Both the position numbers and the translations under genes were made by a program. The notes below the pieces were generated by a model. The model did not search any database. It worked only from the letters and a program-made list of their open reading frames with translations, and had not been told where the DNA came from. Source: Flavobacteriales bacterium (GTDB lineage Bacteria; Bacteroidota; Bacteroidia; Flavobacteriales_F; PHOS-HE28). Taken from it: a stretch of 55,639 nt of DNA. The stretch lies in NCBI GenBank assembly GCA_020852835.1, contig JADZAC010000042.1, positions 1 to 55,639 on the forward strand, given 5' to 3'. This document shows, piece after piece, positions 7,812 to 16,196 of the stretch (position 1 is the first letter of the stretch; each line of letters opens with the position of its first letter).

Positions 7812-8924
7812 CTAGCCCGCCGTGTAGAAGGGCGTCTTCACCACCACGGCCTTGAGAACCTTGCCGCGCACGTCGATGCGGAGCTCGGTGCCGGGGGCGG
7901 AAAGTTCCTTGGGCACGTAGGCCAGGCCAATGGGCTTTTGCAGGCTGGGGCTCATGGTGCCGCTGGTAACGCTGCCGATCACCTTGCCGTCCGGATCCAC
8001 CACGGTGCAGCCGTGGCGCGGGATGCCACGCTCCAGCAGTTCAAAGCCCACGAGCTTGTTCTTCACACCGGCCTCTTTCTCGGCCTTCAGCGCGGCGGAG
8101 TTGGTGAAGTCCTTGGTGAACTTGGTGATCCAGCCTAAGCCGGCCTCCAGCGGGGAGGTGGTGTCGTCGATGTCGTTGCCGTAGAGGCAGAAGGCCATTT
8201 CCAGGCGCAGGGTATCGCGCGAGGCCAGGCCGGCAGGCTTGATGCCGTAGGGCTTACCTGCCTCCATTACGGCGTTCCAGGCTCTTTCGGCCAGGGCATT
8301 GGGCACATACACTTCAAAGCCGCCGGCGCCGGTGTAGCCGGTAACGGAGAGCAGCACCAGGCCCACCCCTTTCATCTCGGCGTAGGCGGCAGTGTAGTAC
8401 GGCATGGCGGCGATGTCTTCGGCAAACAGGCCCTTCAACGTGTCCACGGCCTTGGGGCCTTGCACGGCCAGCAGGCTCATCTTGTCGCTGATGTTCTCCA
8501 GCTGGGCATCGAAGGTGTTGTGCTTGTTGATCCAGTCCCAGTCCTTTTGGATGTTGCCGGCGTTCACCACCAGCACGTAGTGGTGGTCGTTGCCTTGCTG
8601 CATGTTGTACACCAGCAGGTCGTCCACGATGCCGCCGGTTTCGTTGGGCATGCAGGTGTACTGCACCTTGCCCAAGCCGAGCTTGGAGGCGTCGTTGCTG
8701 CACACCTTTTGGATGAGGTCAAGGGCTTGCGGGCCGCGCACGAGGAATTCGCCCATGTGGCTCACGTCGAACACGCCCACGGCATTGCGCACGGCGAGGT
8801 GCTCGTCGTTCACGCCGGTGTACTGCACGGGCATGCTGAAGCCCGCGAAGGGCACCATTTTGGCGCCGATGGCGTGGTGGATGTGGTCCAGGGTGATGTG
8901 CTTAAGGGCGGTGGTCGTTTCCAT
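7812..8924 (-). CDS. gcvT: aminomethyltransferase, glycine cleavage system T protein
   Basis: A 370-residue protein, the usual GcvT length. It carries the family landmarks in order: [13 protein letters not shown] near residue 23, [22 protein letters not shown] (with the catalytic Asp region), the folate-binding [29 protein letters not shown] and a C-terminal [13 protein letters not shown] segment. It transfers the methylene carbon from the aminomethyl-lipoyl H protein to tetrahydrofolate. The other gcv genes are not in the window. It sits 12 bases after a glycosyltransferase gene and is probably read with it, which looks like chance rather than shared function. Confidence 0.96.
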   Translation of the reverse strand: METTTALKHITLDHIHHAIGAKMVPFAGFSMPVQYTGVNDEHLAVRNAVGVFDVSHMGEFLVRGPQALDLIQKVCSNDASKLGLGKVQYTCMPNETGGIVDDLLVYNMQQGNDHHYVLVVNAGNIQKDWDWINKHNTFDAQLENISDKMSLLAVQGPKAVDTLKGLFAEDIAAMPYYTAAYAEMKGVGLVLLSVTGYTGAGGFEVYVPNALAERAWNAVMEAGKPYGIKPAGLASRDTLRLEMAFCLYGNDIDDTTSPLEAGLGWITKFTKDFTNSAALKAEKEAGVKNKLVGFELLERGIPRHGCTVVDPDGKVIGSVTSGTMSPSLQKPIGLAYVPKELSAPGTELRIDVRGKVLKAVVVKTPFYTAG

Positions 8925-8936
8925 TTCGGTATGCTG

Positions 8937-10037
8937 TTAGGCCCGCTTTACTTGGGGCTGATGAATGAGGCTGTTGAAGAGGTTCAGGTAGGTGTCGCGC
9001 CATGCCAGCACGGAGAAGCGTTGCTCCACGGTGCGGCGTGCTTCGGCCCCCAACCTGGCGCGAAGGTCGGCATCTTCCACCAAGCACGAAATGAGTTCGA
9101 CCCATTCGTTGTCATTGCGCGGCAAAAAACCGTTTACGCCGTGATGGATGATCTCGGTGTTGACTCCCACGGGGCTCATGAGCGTGGGGATGCCGAGGGC
9201 CATGTACTGCAGGCCCTTTAGGCCGCATTTGCCGCGTGCCCATTCATCATCGGGCAGGGGCATGATGCCGATGTCCATGGCGCGCAGGTCGTCCAGCTCG
9301 GTGTCTTTGCGCCAAGGCAGGCCAGTGATGCCGAGTTCTTCATGGCGGAAGGTACCGTCGCCCACCACGCGGAAGGCAATGCGGTCGCCGTATTTGGCCT
9401 TGAGCTTTTGCAGCGCGGGAACGGCGTACCGGAAATGCTGGATGGTGGTGACACTGCCGCTCCAGCCGATGATCACCGGTCCGTCCGGTCGTGCGGTGCG
9501 TGGCACGTACTCCCCGGTATCGATGGTGGTGGGCACCACCTCCACGCGTTTGTTGAAGGCCCTGGCGTATTCGGCCAGGTAGGCGTTGCCTGCAAATACC
9601 AGATCGCACATGGCGATGATCCTGGAGGTCTTTCCGGGATCCTTCATCCACGCCCACGCCCGGTTGGCCTCGCTTACGTTCGGCAACCAAATGGCGTCGT
9701 CAAAATCGAACACCAATTTGGCGCGTGAACGCTTGAAGCCTTCTTCAAAACGGATTGAGCGGGTCATCAGGGCCTCACGGAAGATGAATACGATGTCGAA
9801 ATCGTTCACCCGGGCCAGGTCGGCGCTGCGCTTGCGGATGGCCCGCCGTACGAAACGTGCTTTGCCCAGGTAGTTCCCGCGGGTATACAGTACACGATCG
9901 TCTTGCTGCCCCACCAAAAAGCTCAGCTCGCACTGGTGGCCGTTCTGCTCCAGGTGGTGGAAGTACTGTTCGAAACGGAAGCGCTGGCCCGGGGCACGGT
10001 CCGGGCGATGGCTGGCGATGAAGAGAATGCGCGCCAT
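8937..10037 (-). CDS. glycosyltransferase, GT4-like
   Basis: A 366-residue GT-B fold glycosyltransferase. The N-terminal lobe begins ARILFIASHRPDRAPGQRFR; the C-terminal lobe starts at about residue 190 (VIIGWSGSVTT) and contains the donor-binding region MPLPDDEWARGKCGLKGLQYMALG, where GLKGLQYMALG matches the conserved EX7E-like segment of GT4 enzymes although one acidic residue is replaced. Sugar donor and acceptor are unknown. It follows the methyltransferase gene by 36 bases but has its own -7 element in that gap. With the epimerase and methyltransferase it forms a small glycan gene group. Confidence 0.9.
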   Translation of the reverse strand: MARILFIASHRPDRAPGQRFRFEQYFHHLEQNGHQCELSFLVGQQDDRVLYTRGNYLGKARFVRRAIRKRSADLARVNDFDIVFIFREALMTRSIRFEEGFKRSRAKLVFDFDDAIWLPNVSEANRAWAWMKDPGKTSRIIAMCDLVFAGNAYLAEYARAFNKRVEVVPTTIDTGEYVPRTARPDGPVIIGWSGSVTTIQHFRYAVPALQKLKAKYGDRIAFRVVGDGTFRHEELGITGLPWRKDTELDDLRAMDIGIMPLPDDEWARGKCGLKGLQYMALGIPTLMSPVGVNTEIIHHGVNGFLPRNDNEWVELISCLVEDADLRARLGAEARRTVEQRFSVLAWRDTYLNLFNSLIHQPQVKRA

Positions 10038-10046
10038 GGGTTGCGG

Positions 10047-10054
10047 CGAAATTA
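10047..10054 (-). promoter_or_regulatory. -7 promoter element TAATTTCG
   Basis: On the minus strand the sequence reads TAATTTCG, the TAnnTTCG variant, ending 9 bases before the ATG at 10037. That spacing predicts a leader of only a few bases. Confidence 0.45.
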
Positions 10055-10073
10055 GCCGATCGCGGCGCTTGCC

Positions 10074-10985
10074 TCAGGTGCGGCGGCCCAGGGCATGCCA
10101 GAAAGGTGCGGCACCGGAGAACACGATCTCCGACAAACCCGCGTCGGCCATCATGCGGTGCACTTGCTCCCGGGTGAAGCGTTGTTCCACGGGGGTGCCG
10201 AAGCGGTCCAGGGCATCGTTGCGCAGCACGGTGAAACTTTTGTCGTGGTAGTAGCTCAGCGGCAGCTTGCGCCACCAGCCCGCAGTACCCGCCATGCGGC
10301 GCATCAGTCGCGCCAGGCCGCGCAAAGGCAAGTACACCGCCACGGCGATCAGGTCACAAAGGAAGCGTTTCAACGGCCCCGGTAATCGGTACAGCCCTTT
10401 GCGCAACAGGTCGCTCAGGGCGAACAAACCGCGATAGAGCGGCCCGCGGCCGTCCAGCGCGTAGTAGAGGTAGAGCAGCAAATGGCCGCCAGGCCGCAAG
10501 GTGCCCGCCGCCTTGCACACGGCGCCGGCGGTATCCGGCACGTGGTGCAGCACGCCCAAGCAGATGGTAAGGTCGAAGGTGCCCGGCGCAAAAGGGATGT
10601 TGTCCACGCCGGCCTGCGTCCACCGTACGTTGGCCAGGTCGCTGTGGGCAGCAGCGGCATGGAACACGGCTTCGCTGGGGTCCATGGCTTCAACGCGGCC
10701 CACGCGGCCCGACAGGTAGCGGCTCCAGCGGCCGCTGCCGCAGCCCAGGTCCAGGGCCAGCACCTGCGGCCCGAGCAACTGCGGCGGTACTATGTCGAAG
10801 TACTCATTGCCCACCCGCTCCACCTCGGCCGGATCGAACCGGTTGAATTTGCCCCATTCCTCACCGAAGGAGCGGATGGTGGCCTCGTCACGGTGCGCTC
10901 CGCCCCCGCCAAAGCAGGCTACTTCATAAGCACCGGCCCGCACGCTATGGAGCGGTACCCTGTTATAGGCGGGCAAGCAGCTCAT
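10074..10985 (-). CDS. class I SAM-dependent methyltransferase
   Basis: A 303-residue protein with a clear SAM-binding motif I, DLGCGSG at residues 79-85, a DxS-type motif II near AMDPSEAV and the post-motif DLTICLGVLHHV segment. The N-terminal GEEWGKFNRFD stretch and HH motif are typical of methyltransferases found in polysaccharide clusters. The ATG at 10985 overlaps the TGA of the epimerase gene in ATGA, so translation is coupled. It may methylate a sugar or lipid intermediate, but the substrate is not visible from sequence. Confidence 0.87.
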   Translation of the reverse strand: MSCLPAYNRVPLHSVRAGAYEVACFGGGGAHRDEATIRSFGEEWGKFNRFDPAEVERVGNEYFDIVPPQLLGPQVLALDLGCGSGRWSRYLSGRVGRVEAMDPSEAVFHAAAAHSDLANVRWTQAGVDNIPFAPGTFDLTICLGVLHHVPDTAGAVCKAAGTLRPGGHLLLYLYYALDGRGPLYRGLFALSDLLRKGLYRLPGPLKRFLCDLIAVAVYLPLRGLARLMRRMAGTAGWWRKLPLSYYHDKSFTVLRNDALDRFGTPVEQRFTREQVHRMMADAGLSEIVFSGAAPFWHALGRRT

Positions 10986-11989
10986 GCCTCCCGGAGCCAG
11001 CTGGGCGGCAAGTTGCGCAGGATCTCGATCTCACCGAAGGCCGCGCTTTGGCGCGCGCCCGTGGCCTTGGCCCAAGGGGCCATCCTCCGGAGCCCATCAC
11101 CCAGTGGCGTTTCCGGTGCCTGCCCGAAAACCCCGCGCACCTTCGTATGGTCACTGAAAGCGAAGGCCACTTCATTGCGGGCTTCCATGTGCTTCACTTC
11201 CCCGGCCATGCCCATGGCCTCCATCACCAGGCCGGCAAGCTCGTTCACGGTGCACGGCTTGTCGGCGCCGATGTTGAATACTTGGCCAAACGCGGCGGGC
11301 GTAGTGGCCGACCGCGCGATCACCGGGGCGATATCTCCCACGTACGTGAATGCGCGTTGCTGGGTGCCGTCGCCGAAGATGGTGAGCGGCTTGCCCTGCA
11401 TCAGCTGGTTCATGAAGATGCCCACCACGTTGCGGTAGCGGTCGCCGAGATTCTGATACTCGCCGTATACGTTGTGCGGGCGAAAGACCACGTAATCCAG
11501 CCCGAACATGTGCTTGGCGGCGTACAAGTCCATCTCCACCGCGTATTTGGCCACGCCATAGGGATCTTCAGGCACGGGCCGCATGTCCTCGCGCATGGGC
11601 GGTTGCTGCGCGCCGTACACCGCGATGGAACTGGTGAACACGAAGCATTCCACCTCATGCCGCACGGAAGCGTTGATGAGATTGACGCTGCCGATGAGGT
11701 TGTTGGTGTAGTTGAAGCGGCGGATGAAATGGCTGAGGCCCTCGGCGGCGTATGCGGCCAGGTGGTACACAAAGGTGAACTTGTGCTCGGCAAAGAGGCG
11801 TTCCACCAGCGCTTCATCGGTGATGGAGCCGCGGATGAACACGGCGCGCGGGTCAACTTGGTCCTGAAAACCGCCGCTGAGGTCGTCGAGCACCACCACG
11901 TGGTGGCCTTGGGCCAGGAGCTCTTTGGCCACATGCGCACCGATGAACCCGGCGCCGCCGGTGACCAGGGAAACAGGGAAACCAGGCAT
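10982..11989 (-). CDS. NAD-dependent epimerase/dehydratase (extended SDR)
   Basis: A 335-residue extended short-chain dehydrogenase. GGAGFIG at 11-17 binds NAD(P), and the catalytic pair is Tyr144/Lys148 (YGVAK) with FTSSIAVYG upstream. It resembles UDP-glucose 4-epimerases and related nucleotide-sugar epimerases (RPHNVYGEYQNLGDRYRNV is typical). It probably interconverts a nucleotide sugar in the cytoplasm for the glycan genes on both sides. It is the first gene of the minus-strand group reaching gcvT and is divergent from the FlaA1/CapD-like gene, with 81 bases between the starts. Confidence 0.9.
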   Translation of the reverse strand: MPGFPVSLVTGGAGFIGAHVAKELLAQGHHVVVLDDLSGGFQDQVDPRAVFIRGSITDEALVERLFAEHKFTFVYHLAAYAAEGLSHFIRRFNYTNNLIGSVNLINASVRHEVECFVFTSSIAVYGAQQPPMREDMRPVPEDPYGVAKYAVEMDLYAAKHMFGLDYVVFRPHNVYGEYQNLGDRYRNVVGIFMNQLMQGKPLTIFGDGTQQRAFTYVGDIAPVIARSATTPAAFGQVFNIGADKPCTVNELAGLVMEAMGMAGEVKHMEARNEVAFAFSDHTKVRGVFGQAPETPLGDGLRRMAPWAKATGARQSAAFGEIEILRNLPPSWLREA

Positions 11990-12056
11990 GAACTAAAGCG
12001 AACAGTGGGAAAGTGCGGCCCAAAGATGCACGGAAAGCGCCAACCCGCCCTCCTGC

Positions 12057-12064
12057 TACCTTCG
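12057..12064 (+). promoter_or_regulatory. -7 promoter element TACCTTCG
   Basis: TACCTTCG ends 6 bases before the ATG at 12071. If transcription starts 4-5 bases after this element, as in known Bacteroidota promoters, the mRNA has essentially no leader. Confidence 0.5.
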
Positions 12065-12070
12065 CGCTCC

Positions 12071-13981
12071 ATGGCCAGGCCTCTGTTGCTACCGCGCTGG
12101 ACGATCACCTTGATCGACCTGGCCATGTGCACGGTGGCGCTGCTGGCCGCCTACCAACTGCGCTTCAACTTCAGCGTGCCGGACTACGAATACCGGCTGC
12201 TATGGCCGGTGTTCCCGGTATTCCTGGCGGTGCGGCTGGGCTGGTACCTGGCCTTCGGGATCCAGCGCAGCATGGTGCGCCATACCGGCACCGAGGATGC
12301 CAAGCGCGTGTTCATGATGGTGCTCGGGGGCAGTTTATCACTGCTGTTGCTCAATGCAGCGCGCTACTACCTGGTGGACCGCCAGTTCGTGCTGCCCACC
12401 TCGGTGATCATCATCGACTTCTTGGGCACGGCCATGCTGCTGATCGCCTCGCGCATCGCCTTCAAGCTGTTGCACCTGCGCCGCCAGGGCAAAGGCAAGA
12501 ACGCATTGCACGTGGTGCTCTACGGCGCCGGGGAGGCCGGGCTGATCACCAAACGCACCTTGGAGCGCGAAGGATCGGCCCAATACACCGTGAAAGCCTT
12601 TGTGGACGATGCACCCGCAAAGGTGGGCAAACGCTTGGAGGGCGTGCGTATCCACTCCGCCACCGACTTGCCCGCCTTGCTGGCCGAACACGACGTGGAC
12701 CAGCTGATCATCGCCATCCAGCAGCCCGACGCCGAGAACCGGCGCCAAGTAGTGGACATGGCCATGCGCGCCAAGGTGGATGTGCGCACCGTGCCGCCCG
12801 TGCGCGACTGGATCGATGGGCAGTTGAGCAGCGGCCAGATCCGCGAAGTGCGCATCGAGGACCTGCTGGGCCGTGCGCCCATTCAACTGGAGGATTCCCT
12901 GCTCACGCAACGCTTCAGCGGGCGCACCGTACTGGTGACCGGCGCCGCCGGCAGCATCGGCAGCGAGCTGGCCCGGCAACTGATCGCCTTGGGGGCCAAG
13001 CAAACCGTGCTGCTGGACCAAGCGGAAAGTGCGCTGTACGACGTGGAGATGGAGTTGAAGGGCAAGGGCTTCACGGCCTTCATGCCCGTGGTGGGCGATG
13101 TGCGCGACCGCACCGCCATGAACCGCCTGCTGGCGGAAATAAAGCCCGAGGTGGTGCTGCATGCCGCCGCGTACAAGCACGTGCCCCTGATGGAAGCCCA
13201 ACCTGCCGAGGCCGTGCTCACCAATCTTGGAGGCACGAAGAACTTGGCCGGGCTGGCCGCCGCGCACGGCGTGAAGGAGTTCATCCTGATCAGCACCGAC
13301 AAGGCCGTGAACCCCACCAGCGTGATGGGCGCCACCAAGCGCTGCGCCGAGCTGTACATGCAGGCATTGGGCGCTTCCACTGCGGGGTTGTCCATCACCA
13401 CCACACGCTTCGGCAACGTGCTGGGCAGCAACGGCTCGGTGATCCCGTTGTTCCGCAAGCAGATCGCCGAGGGCGGCCCGGTAACCGTTACCGATCCCGA
13501 GGTGACACGCTTCTTCATGACCATCCCCGAAGCCTGCCGCCTGGTGCTGGAGGCCGCCACCATGGGCAAAGGCGGCGAGATCTACGTGTTCGACATGGGG
13601 GAGCCCGTGCGCATCGCAGACCTCGCCGAGCGCATGATCCGCCTCAGCGGCCTGGAGCCGGGCAAGGACATCGCCATCAAGTACACCGGCCTTCGCCCCG
13701 GGGAAAAACTCTACGAGGAATTGCTCGCCGAACAGGAAGGCAACCAGCCCACGCACCACCCGCGCATCCTCATCGGGCGTACACCGCACGTGGACCCGGC
13801 GCAAGTGTTCGCCGCCATCGAGCGCATTCTGGATGCTGCATCCCGCGGCGATCCCGAAGTCGCCGTGCGTGCCATGAAAGCCTTGGTTCCCGAATACCGG
13901 AGCCGCAATTCCGCCTACGGTAAATTTGACCCACAGCCCGCAACCGCTTCCACCGGCACCGGCGGCGCGGCCACCGCTTAG
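12071..13981 (+). CDS. FlaA1/CapD/PglF-type nucleotide-sugar 4,6-dehydratase
   Basis: A 636-residue membrane protein of the polysaccharide biosynthesis family. Four hydrophobic segments occupy about residues 10-135, then a CoA-binding-like Rossmann domain (YGAGEAGLI near 150) and a second, catalytic SDR domain (LVTGAAGSIGSELA near 290-305, STDKAVNP and GATKRCAE near 405-425). In PglF and WbpM this domain makes the UDP-4-keto-6-deoxy sugar from UDP-GlcNAc. I chose the ATG at 12071 because it starts the membrane region and follows a promoter element by 6 bases. It could supply the DegT aminotransferase at 18732. The last residues are rich in Ala, Thr and Gly. Confidence 0.92.
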   Translation: MARPLLLPRWTITLIDLAMCTVALLAAYQLRFNFSVPDYEYRLLWPVFPVFLAVRLGWYLAFGIQRSMVRHTGTEDAKRVFMMVLGGSLSLLLLNAARYYLVDRQFVLPTSVIIIDFLGTAMLLIASRIAFKLLHLRRQGKGKNALHVVLYGAGEAGLITKRTLEREGSAQYTVKAFVDDAPAKVGKRLEGVRIHSATDLPALLAEHDVDQLIIAIQQPDAENRRQVVDMAMRAKVDVRTVPPVRDWIDGQLSSGQIREVRIEDLLGRAPIQLEDSLLTQRFSGRTVLVTGAAGSIGSELARQLIALGAKQTVLLDQAESALYDVEMELKGKGFTAFMPVVGDVRDRTAMNRLLAEIKPEVVLHAAAYKHVPLMEAQPAEAVLTNLGGTKNLAGLAAAHGVKEFILISTDKAVNPTSVMGATKRCAELYMQALGASTAGLSITTTRFGNVLGSNGSVIPLFRKQIAEGGPVTVTDPEVTRFFMTIPEACRLVLEAATMGKGGEIYVFDMGEPVRIADLAERMIRLSGLEPGKDIAIKYTGLRPGEKLYEELLAEQEGNQPTHHPRILIGRTPHVDPAQVFAAIERILDAASRGDPEVAVRAMKALVPEYRSRNSAYGKFDPQPATASTGTGGAATA

Positions 13982-13991
13982 CGCACCGCAC

Positions 13992-14396
13992 ATGACCCGA
14001 GACAACAACCTCGAAATCGCCAAACTGCAAAAGGAGATCGGCGACCACATTGGCATCGGCGTGGACAGCCTGATGTTCAATTATGTGGATGAGCCCGGAC
14101 AGGGGGCCAAGCTCTTCCTGATCACCCTCAACCCGCGCCACAACCAGAGCTTCCTCTTCCACAGCACCACCGGCCGCGACAAGCTGGAGGCCCTGCAGGC
14201 CATGCGCGACTACGTGGGCACCTACAAGGACCGCACCAGCAGCTATACCGTGCAGTGGAGCGCCAAAGGCGAGCATGAACTCAACACCTCCTACTTCCGG
14301 GCCAAGAACATCCTGGATGCCCTGGACAAACTTTTCTACGACCGCGACCCGAACAGCATCACGGTGTTTTCGGTGATCATGAATCCGATTACGTGA
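13992..14396 (+). CDS. conserved hypothetical protein
   Basis: A 134-residue soluble protein I do not recognise by family. It starts MTRDNNLEIAKLQKE, 10 bases after the stop of the dehydratase gene, so it is probably read through from it. The sequence has a helical N-terminus, two or three strands (KLFLITLN, QSFLFHST, SYTVQWSA) and a helical FRAKNILDALDKLFYDRD segment; no cysteines or catalytic motifs are apparent. Codon use resembles its neighbours. An in-frame ATG 22 codons upstream would overlap the dehydratase gene and is less likely. The inverted heptamer array begins 4 bases after its stop. Confidence 0.72.
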   Translation: MTRDNNLEIAKLQKEIGDHIGIGVDSLMFNYVDEPGQGAKLFLITLNPRHNQSFLFHSTTGRDKLEALQAMRDYVGTYKDRTSSYTVQWSAKGEHELNTSYFRAKNILDALDKLFYDRDPNSITVFSVIMNPIT

Positions 14397-14400
14397 GGAG

Positions 14401-14434
14401 TGGGCATTGGGCAGGAGCAGTGGGCAGCGGGCAG
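14401..14434 (+). repeat. left heptamer array, TGGGCAG type
   Basis: Consecutive units read tgggcat, tgggcag, gagcag (one base short), tgggcag and cgggcag. The GGCAG core matches the right-hand array in the opposite orientation, so the four-helix-bundle gene lies between two inverted arrays of the same heptamer family. Confidence 0.75.
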
Positions 14435-14482
14435 AAGCTTGCCCAAAGGAATTGCAAAGTGCACCATCCAAAAAGCAATAAA

Positions 14483-14854
14483 ATGGGAGGAGTAAAGGAT
14501 TTGATCGTGTACCAAAAGGCTTTCGATGTCGCCATGATGGTATTCCGGCTTGCACGGAAATTTCCGCCTGAAGAAAAGTATTCCTTGACCAGCCAATGTG
14601 TGAGATCATCCCGCTCGGTGTGCGCACAAATGGCGGAAGCATTCAGGAAGCGTCGATATCCGTTGCATTTTACTTCGAAGTTGACCGATTGTGACGGGGA
14701 GAATTCCGAAACGCAGACCTGGCTGGACTTTGCGGTTGCCTGCGAGTATGTTACGCGGGAAGAGGTAAAGGACATTTATACCCTCAGCGAAGAGGTTGGG
14801 AACCTGCTCTGCGCAATGATCAACAACCCTGAGAAATGGTGTCGTAAGCCATAA
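14483..14854 (+). CDS. four-helix-bundle protein (S23/IVS-type, Avd-like fold)
   Basis: A 123-residue helical protein matching the family of proteins first found in 23S rRNA intervening sequences. Family landmarks are VKDLIVYQKAFDVAM at the start, FPPEEKYSLTSQCVRSSRSV and the C-terminal LSEEVGNLLCAMI helix. The consensus NIAEG segment is replaced by QMAEAF, and the later GSxxE helix by CDGENSE. The gene is visibly more AT-rich than its neighbours (ATG preceded by aaaaagcaata) and is enclosed by inverted heptamer arrays. These signs suggest independent acquisition. No 23S rRNA or reverse transcriptase is nearby, so neither an IVS nor a diversity-generating element is indicated. Function unknown. 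Confidence 0.85.
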   Translation: MGGVKDLIVYQKAFDVAMMVFRLARKFPPEEKYSLTSQCVRSSRSVCAQMAEAFRKRRYPLHFTSKLTDCDGENSETQTWLDFAVACEYVTREEVKDIYTLSEEVGNLLCAMINNPEKWCRKP

Positions 14855-14858
14855 CCTC

Positions 14859-14956
14859 CTGCCATCTGCCTCCTGCCATCTGCCTCCTGCCACCTGCCAT
14901 CTGCCTCCTGCCATCTGCCATCTGCCATCTGCCTCCTGCCACCTGCCACCTGCCCG
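14859..14956 (-). repeat. right heptamer array, 14 tandem 7-base units
   Basis: Fourteen uninterrupted 7-base units run from 14859 to 14956: CTGCC followed by AT, TC, AC or, in the last unit, CG. On the minus strand the units read ATGGCAG, GAGGCAG or GTGGCAG. The array starts 5 bases after the four-helix-bundle stop codon and ends 18 bases before the next ATG. Confidence 0.92.
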
Positions 14957-14974
14957 CTTCCCAACTTCCCTTCC

Positions 14975-15388
14975 ATGAAGATCACCACTCCCGTGCAAGT
15001 CCGCTTCAGCGATCTGGACATGGCCCGCCACGTGCACAACGCCGTGTACCTGCAATACTTCGAACTGGGCCGGATGGACCTGTTCCGCAATTTCATGGAA
15101 AAGGACCACGACTGGGTGCGCACCGGCCTGATCCTGGCCCGCAACGAAGTGGACTACCGCAAGCCCATCCACTTGGCCGACCCGGTGCAAGTGCAGACCT
15201 GGTGCGGGAAAATCGGTGAAAAGAGCTTCGACCTGCATTACCAGGTGCAACATGGCAAAACCGGTTCCGTGTTTGCAGAAGGCCGCAGCGTGATGGTAGC
15301 CTTCGACTACGAGAAACAAGCATCGATCGCGATACCGCAAGCTTGGCGCACGGCCTTGGCACGGTTCATGGACAGCGCCGGCAGCTGA
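14975..15388 (+). CDS. acyl-CoA thioesterase, 4HBT (YbgC/FadM-like) family
   Basis: A 137-residue hotdog-fold protein. The N-terminus TPVQVRFSDLDMARHVHNAVYLQYFE is the family signature, with the active-site Asp in FSDLDMARHV. It would hydrolyse acyl-CoA thioesters in the cytoplasm; chain-length preference is not visible. The ATG is 18 bases after the heptamer array, so the repeat sits where its leader would be. The next gene starts 11 bases after its stop, so the two are probably co-transcribed. Confidence 0.92.
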   Translation: MKITTPVQVRFSDLDMARHVHNAVYLQYFELGRMDLFRNFMEKDHDWVRTGLILARNEVDYRKPIHLADPVQVQTWCGKIGEKSFDLHYQVQHGKTGSVFAEGRSVMVAFDYEKQASIAIPQAWRTALARFMDSAGS

Positions 15389-15399
15389 ACCCGACCCGA

Positions 15400-16116
15400 A
15401 TGAAGATCCCTTACGCCTTGCTGGCCACGGCCCTGCTCACGGTGTCCTGCAACAGCCAGTTCCCCATGGTACTGGAGCAAATGGCCGGCGGAGGTGCCGC
15501 GCTCACCAATGCCGATGTGGTGGCCGGCTTGAAGGAAGCGTTGGACAAGGGAGCTGAACACGCCGTGGGCACTGCCTCCGCTACCGACGGCTTTTGGAAA
15601 AGCGACCGCCTGCGCATTCCCTTTCCGGCGGAAGCCGTGAAAGTGAAGAACACGCTCACCGACATCGGCATGGGCGCACAGGTGGAGAAATTCGAACTGG
15701 CGATGAACCGCGCGGCTGAAACCGCCGCCAAGGAAGCCGTGCCCATTTTCCTCAACGCCATCAAGGACATGACCGTTGCTGACGGCTTCGCCATCCTGAA
15801 AGGCGGCGACCACGCAGCCACCGGCTTCCTGAAGGAAAAAACCACCGCCGAGCTCACCGCCAAGTTCCGGCCCATCGTGGAAAAGGCCACGCAACAGGTG
15901 GCGCTTACCAGCTACTGGGCACCGCTGACCAAGGCGTACAACACGGCCACGCTGCTTACCGGCGGCCAGGCCGTGAACCCCGACCTGGACGCCTATGTGA
16001 CACAAAAGGCCATCGACGGGCTGTTCGTGCTGGTGGCCGAGGAGGAGCAGCAGATCCGCAAGGACCCGCTTGCCCGCACCACCGAACTGTTGAAACGAGT
16101 ATTTGCGGCGCAATGA
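15400..16116 (+). CDS. DUF4197 family lipoprotein
   Basis: A 238-residue protein whose hydrophobic N-terminus MKIPYALLATALLTVSCNS ends in a lipobox-like Cys at residue 17. The mature part matches DUF4197: GLKEALDKGAEHAV near the start, IRIPFP-like LRIPFPAEAVKVKNTL, MNRAAETAAKEAVPIF, and FDxxxTxKALDG-like VTQKAIDGLFVLVAEEE. The function of the family is unknown; location is predicted to be the outer membrane facing the periplasm. I chose the ATG at 15400 because it opens the signal sequence directly. Confidence 0.88.
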   Translation: MKIPYALLATALLTVSCNSQFPMVLEQMAGGGAALTNADVVAGLKEALDKGAEHAVGTASATDGFWKSDRLRIPFPAEAVKVKNTLTDIGMGAQVEKFELAMNRAAETAAKEAVPIFLNAIKDMTVADGFAILKGGDHAATGFLKEKTTAELTAKFRPIVEKATQQVALTSYWAPLTKAYNTATLLTGGQAVNPDLDAYVTQKAIDGLFVLVAEEEQQIRKDPLARTTELLKRVFAAQ

Positions 16117-16196
16117 CCGCCCCGCCCTGATCACCCCACTTTTGCCTTACTTAGGGGAGCCATCCGCAATCGGAACGGTAGAGACCCGCCCAGCCC

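Noticed and set aside
12338..14080. 580-codon minus-strand open frame opposite the FlaA1/CapD-like gene
   Set aside because: Antisense of a strongly conserved gene; composition and lack of motifs mark it as a shadow.
14483..14854. Diversity-generating retroelement (Avd-like protein)
   Set aside because: No reverse transcriptase, template repeat or variable C-type lectin target lies nearby.
14859..14956. Coding repeat (7-residue repeats on the minus strand)
   Set aside because: A 7-base period gives a 7-residue repeat in any frame; there is no start, promoter or conserved neighbour, and the plus-strand genes around it are well supported.
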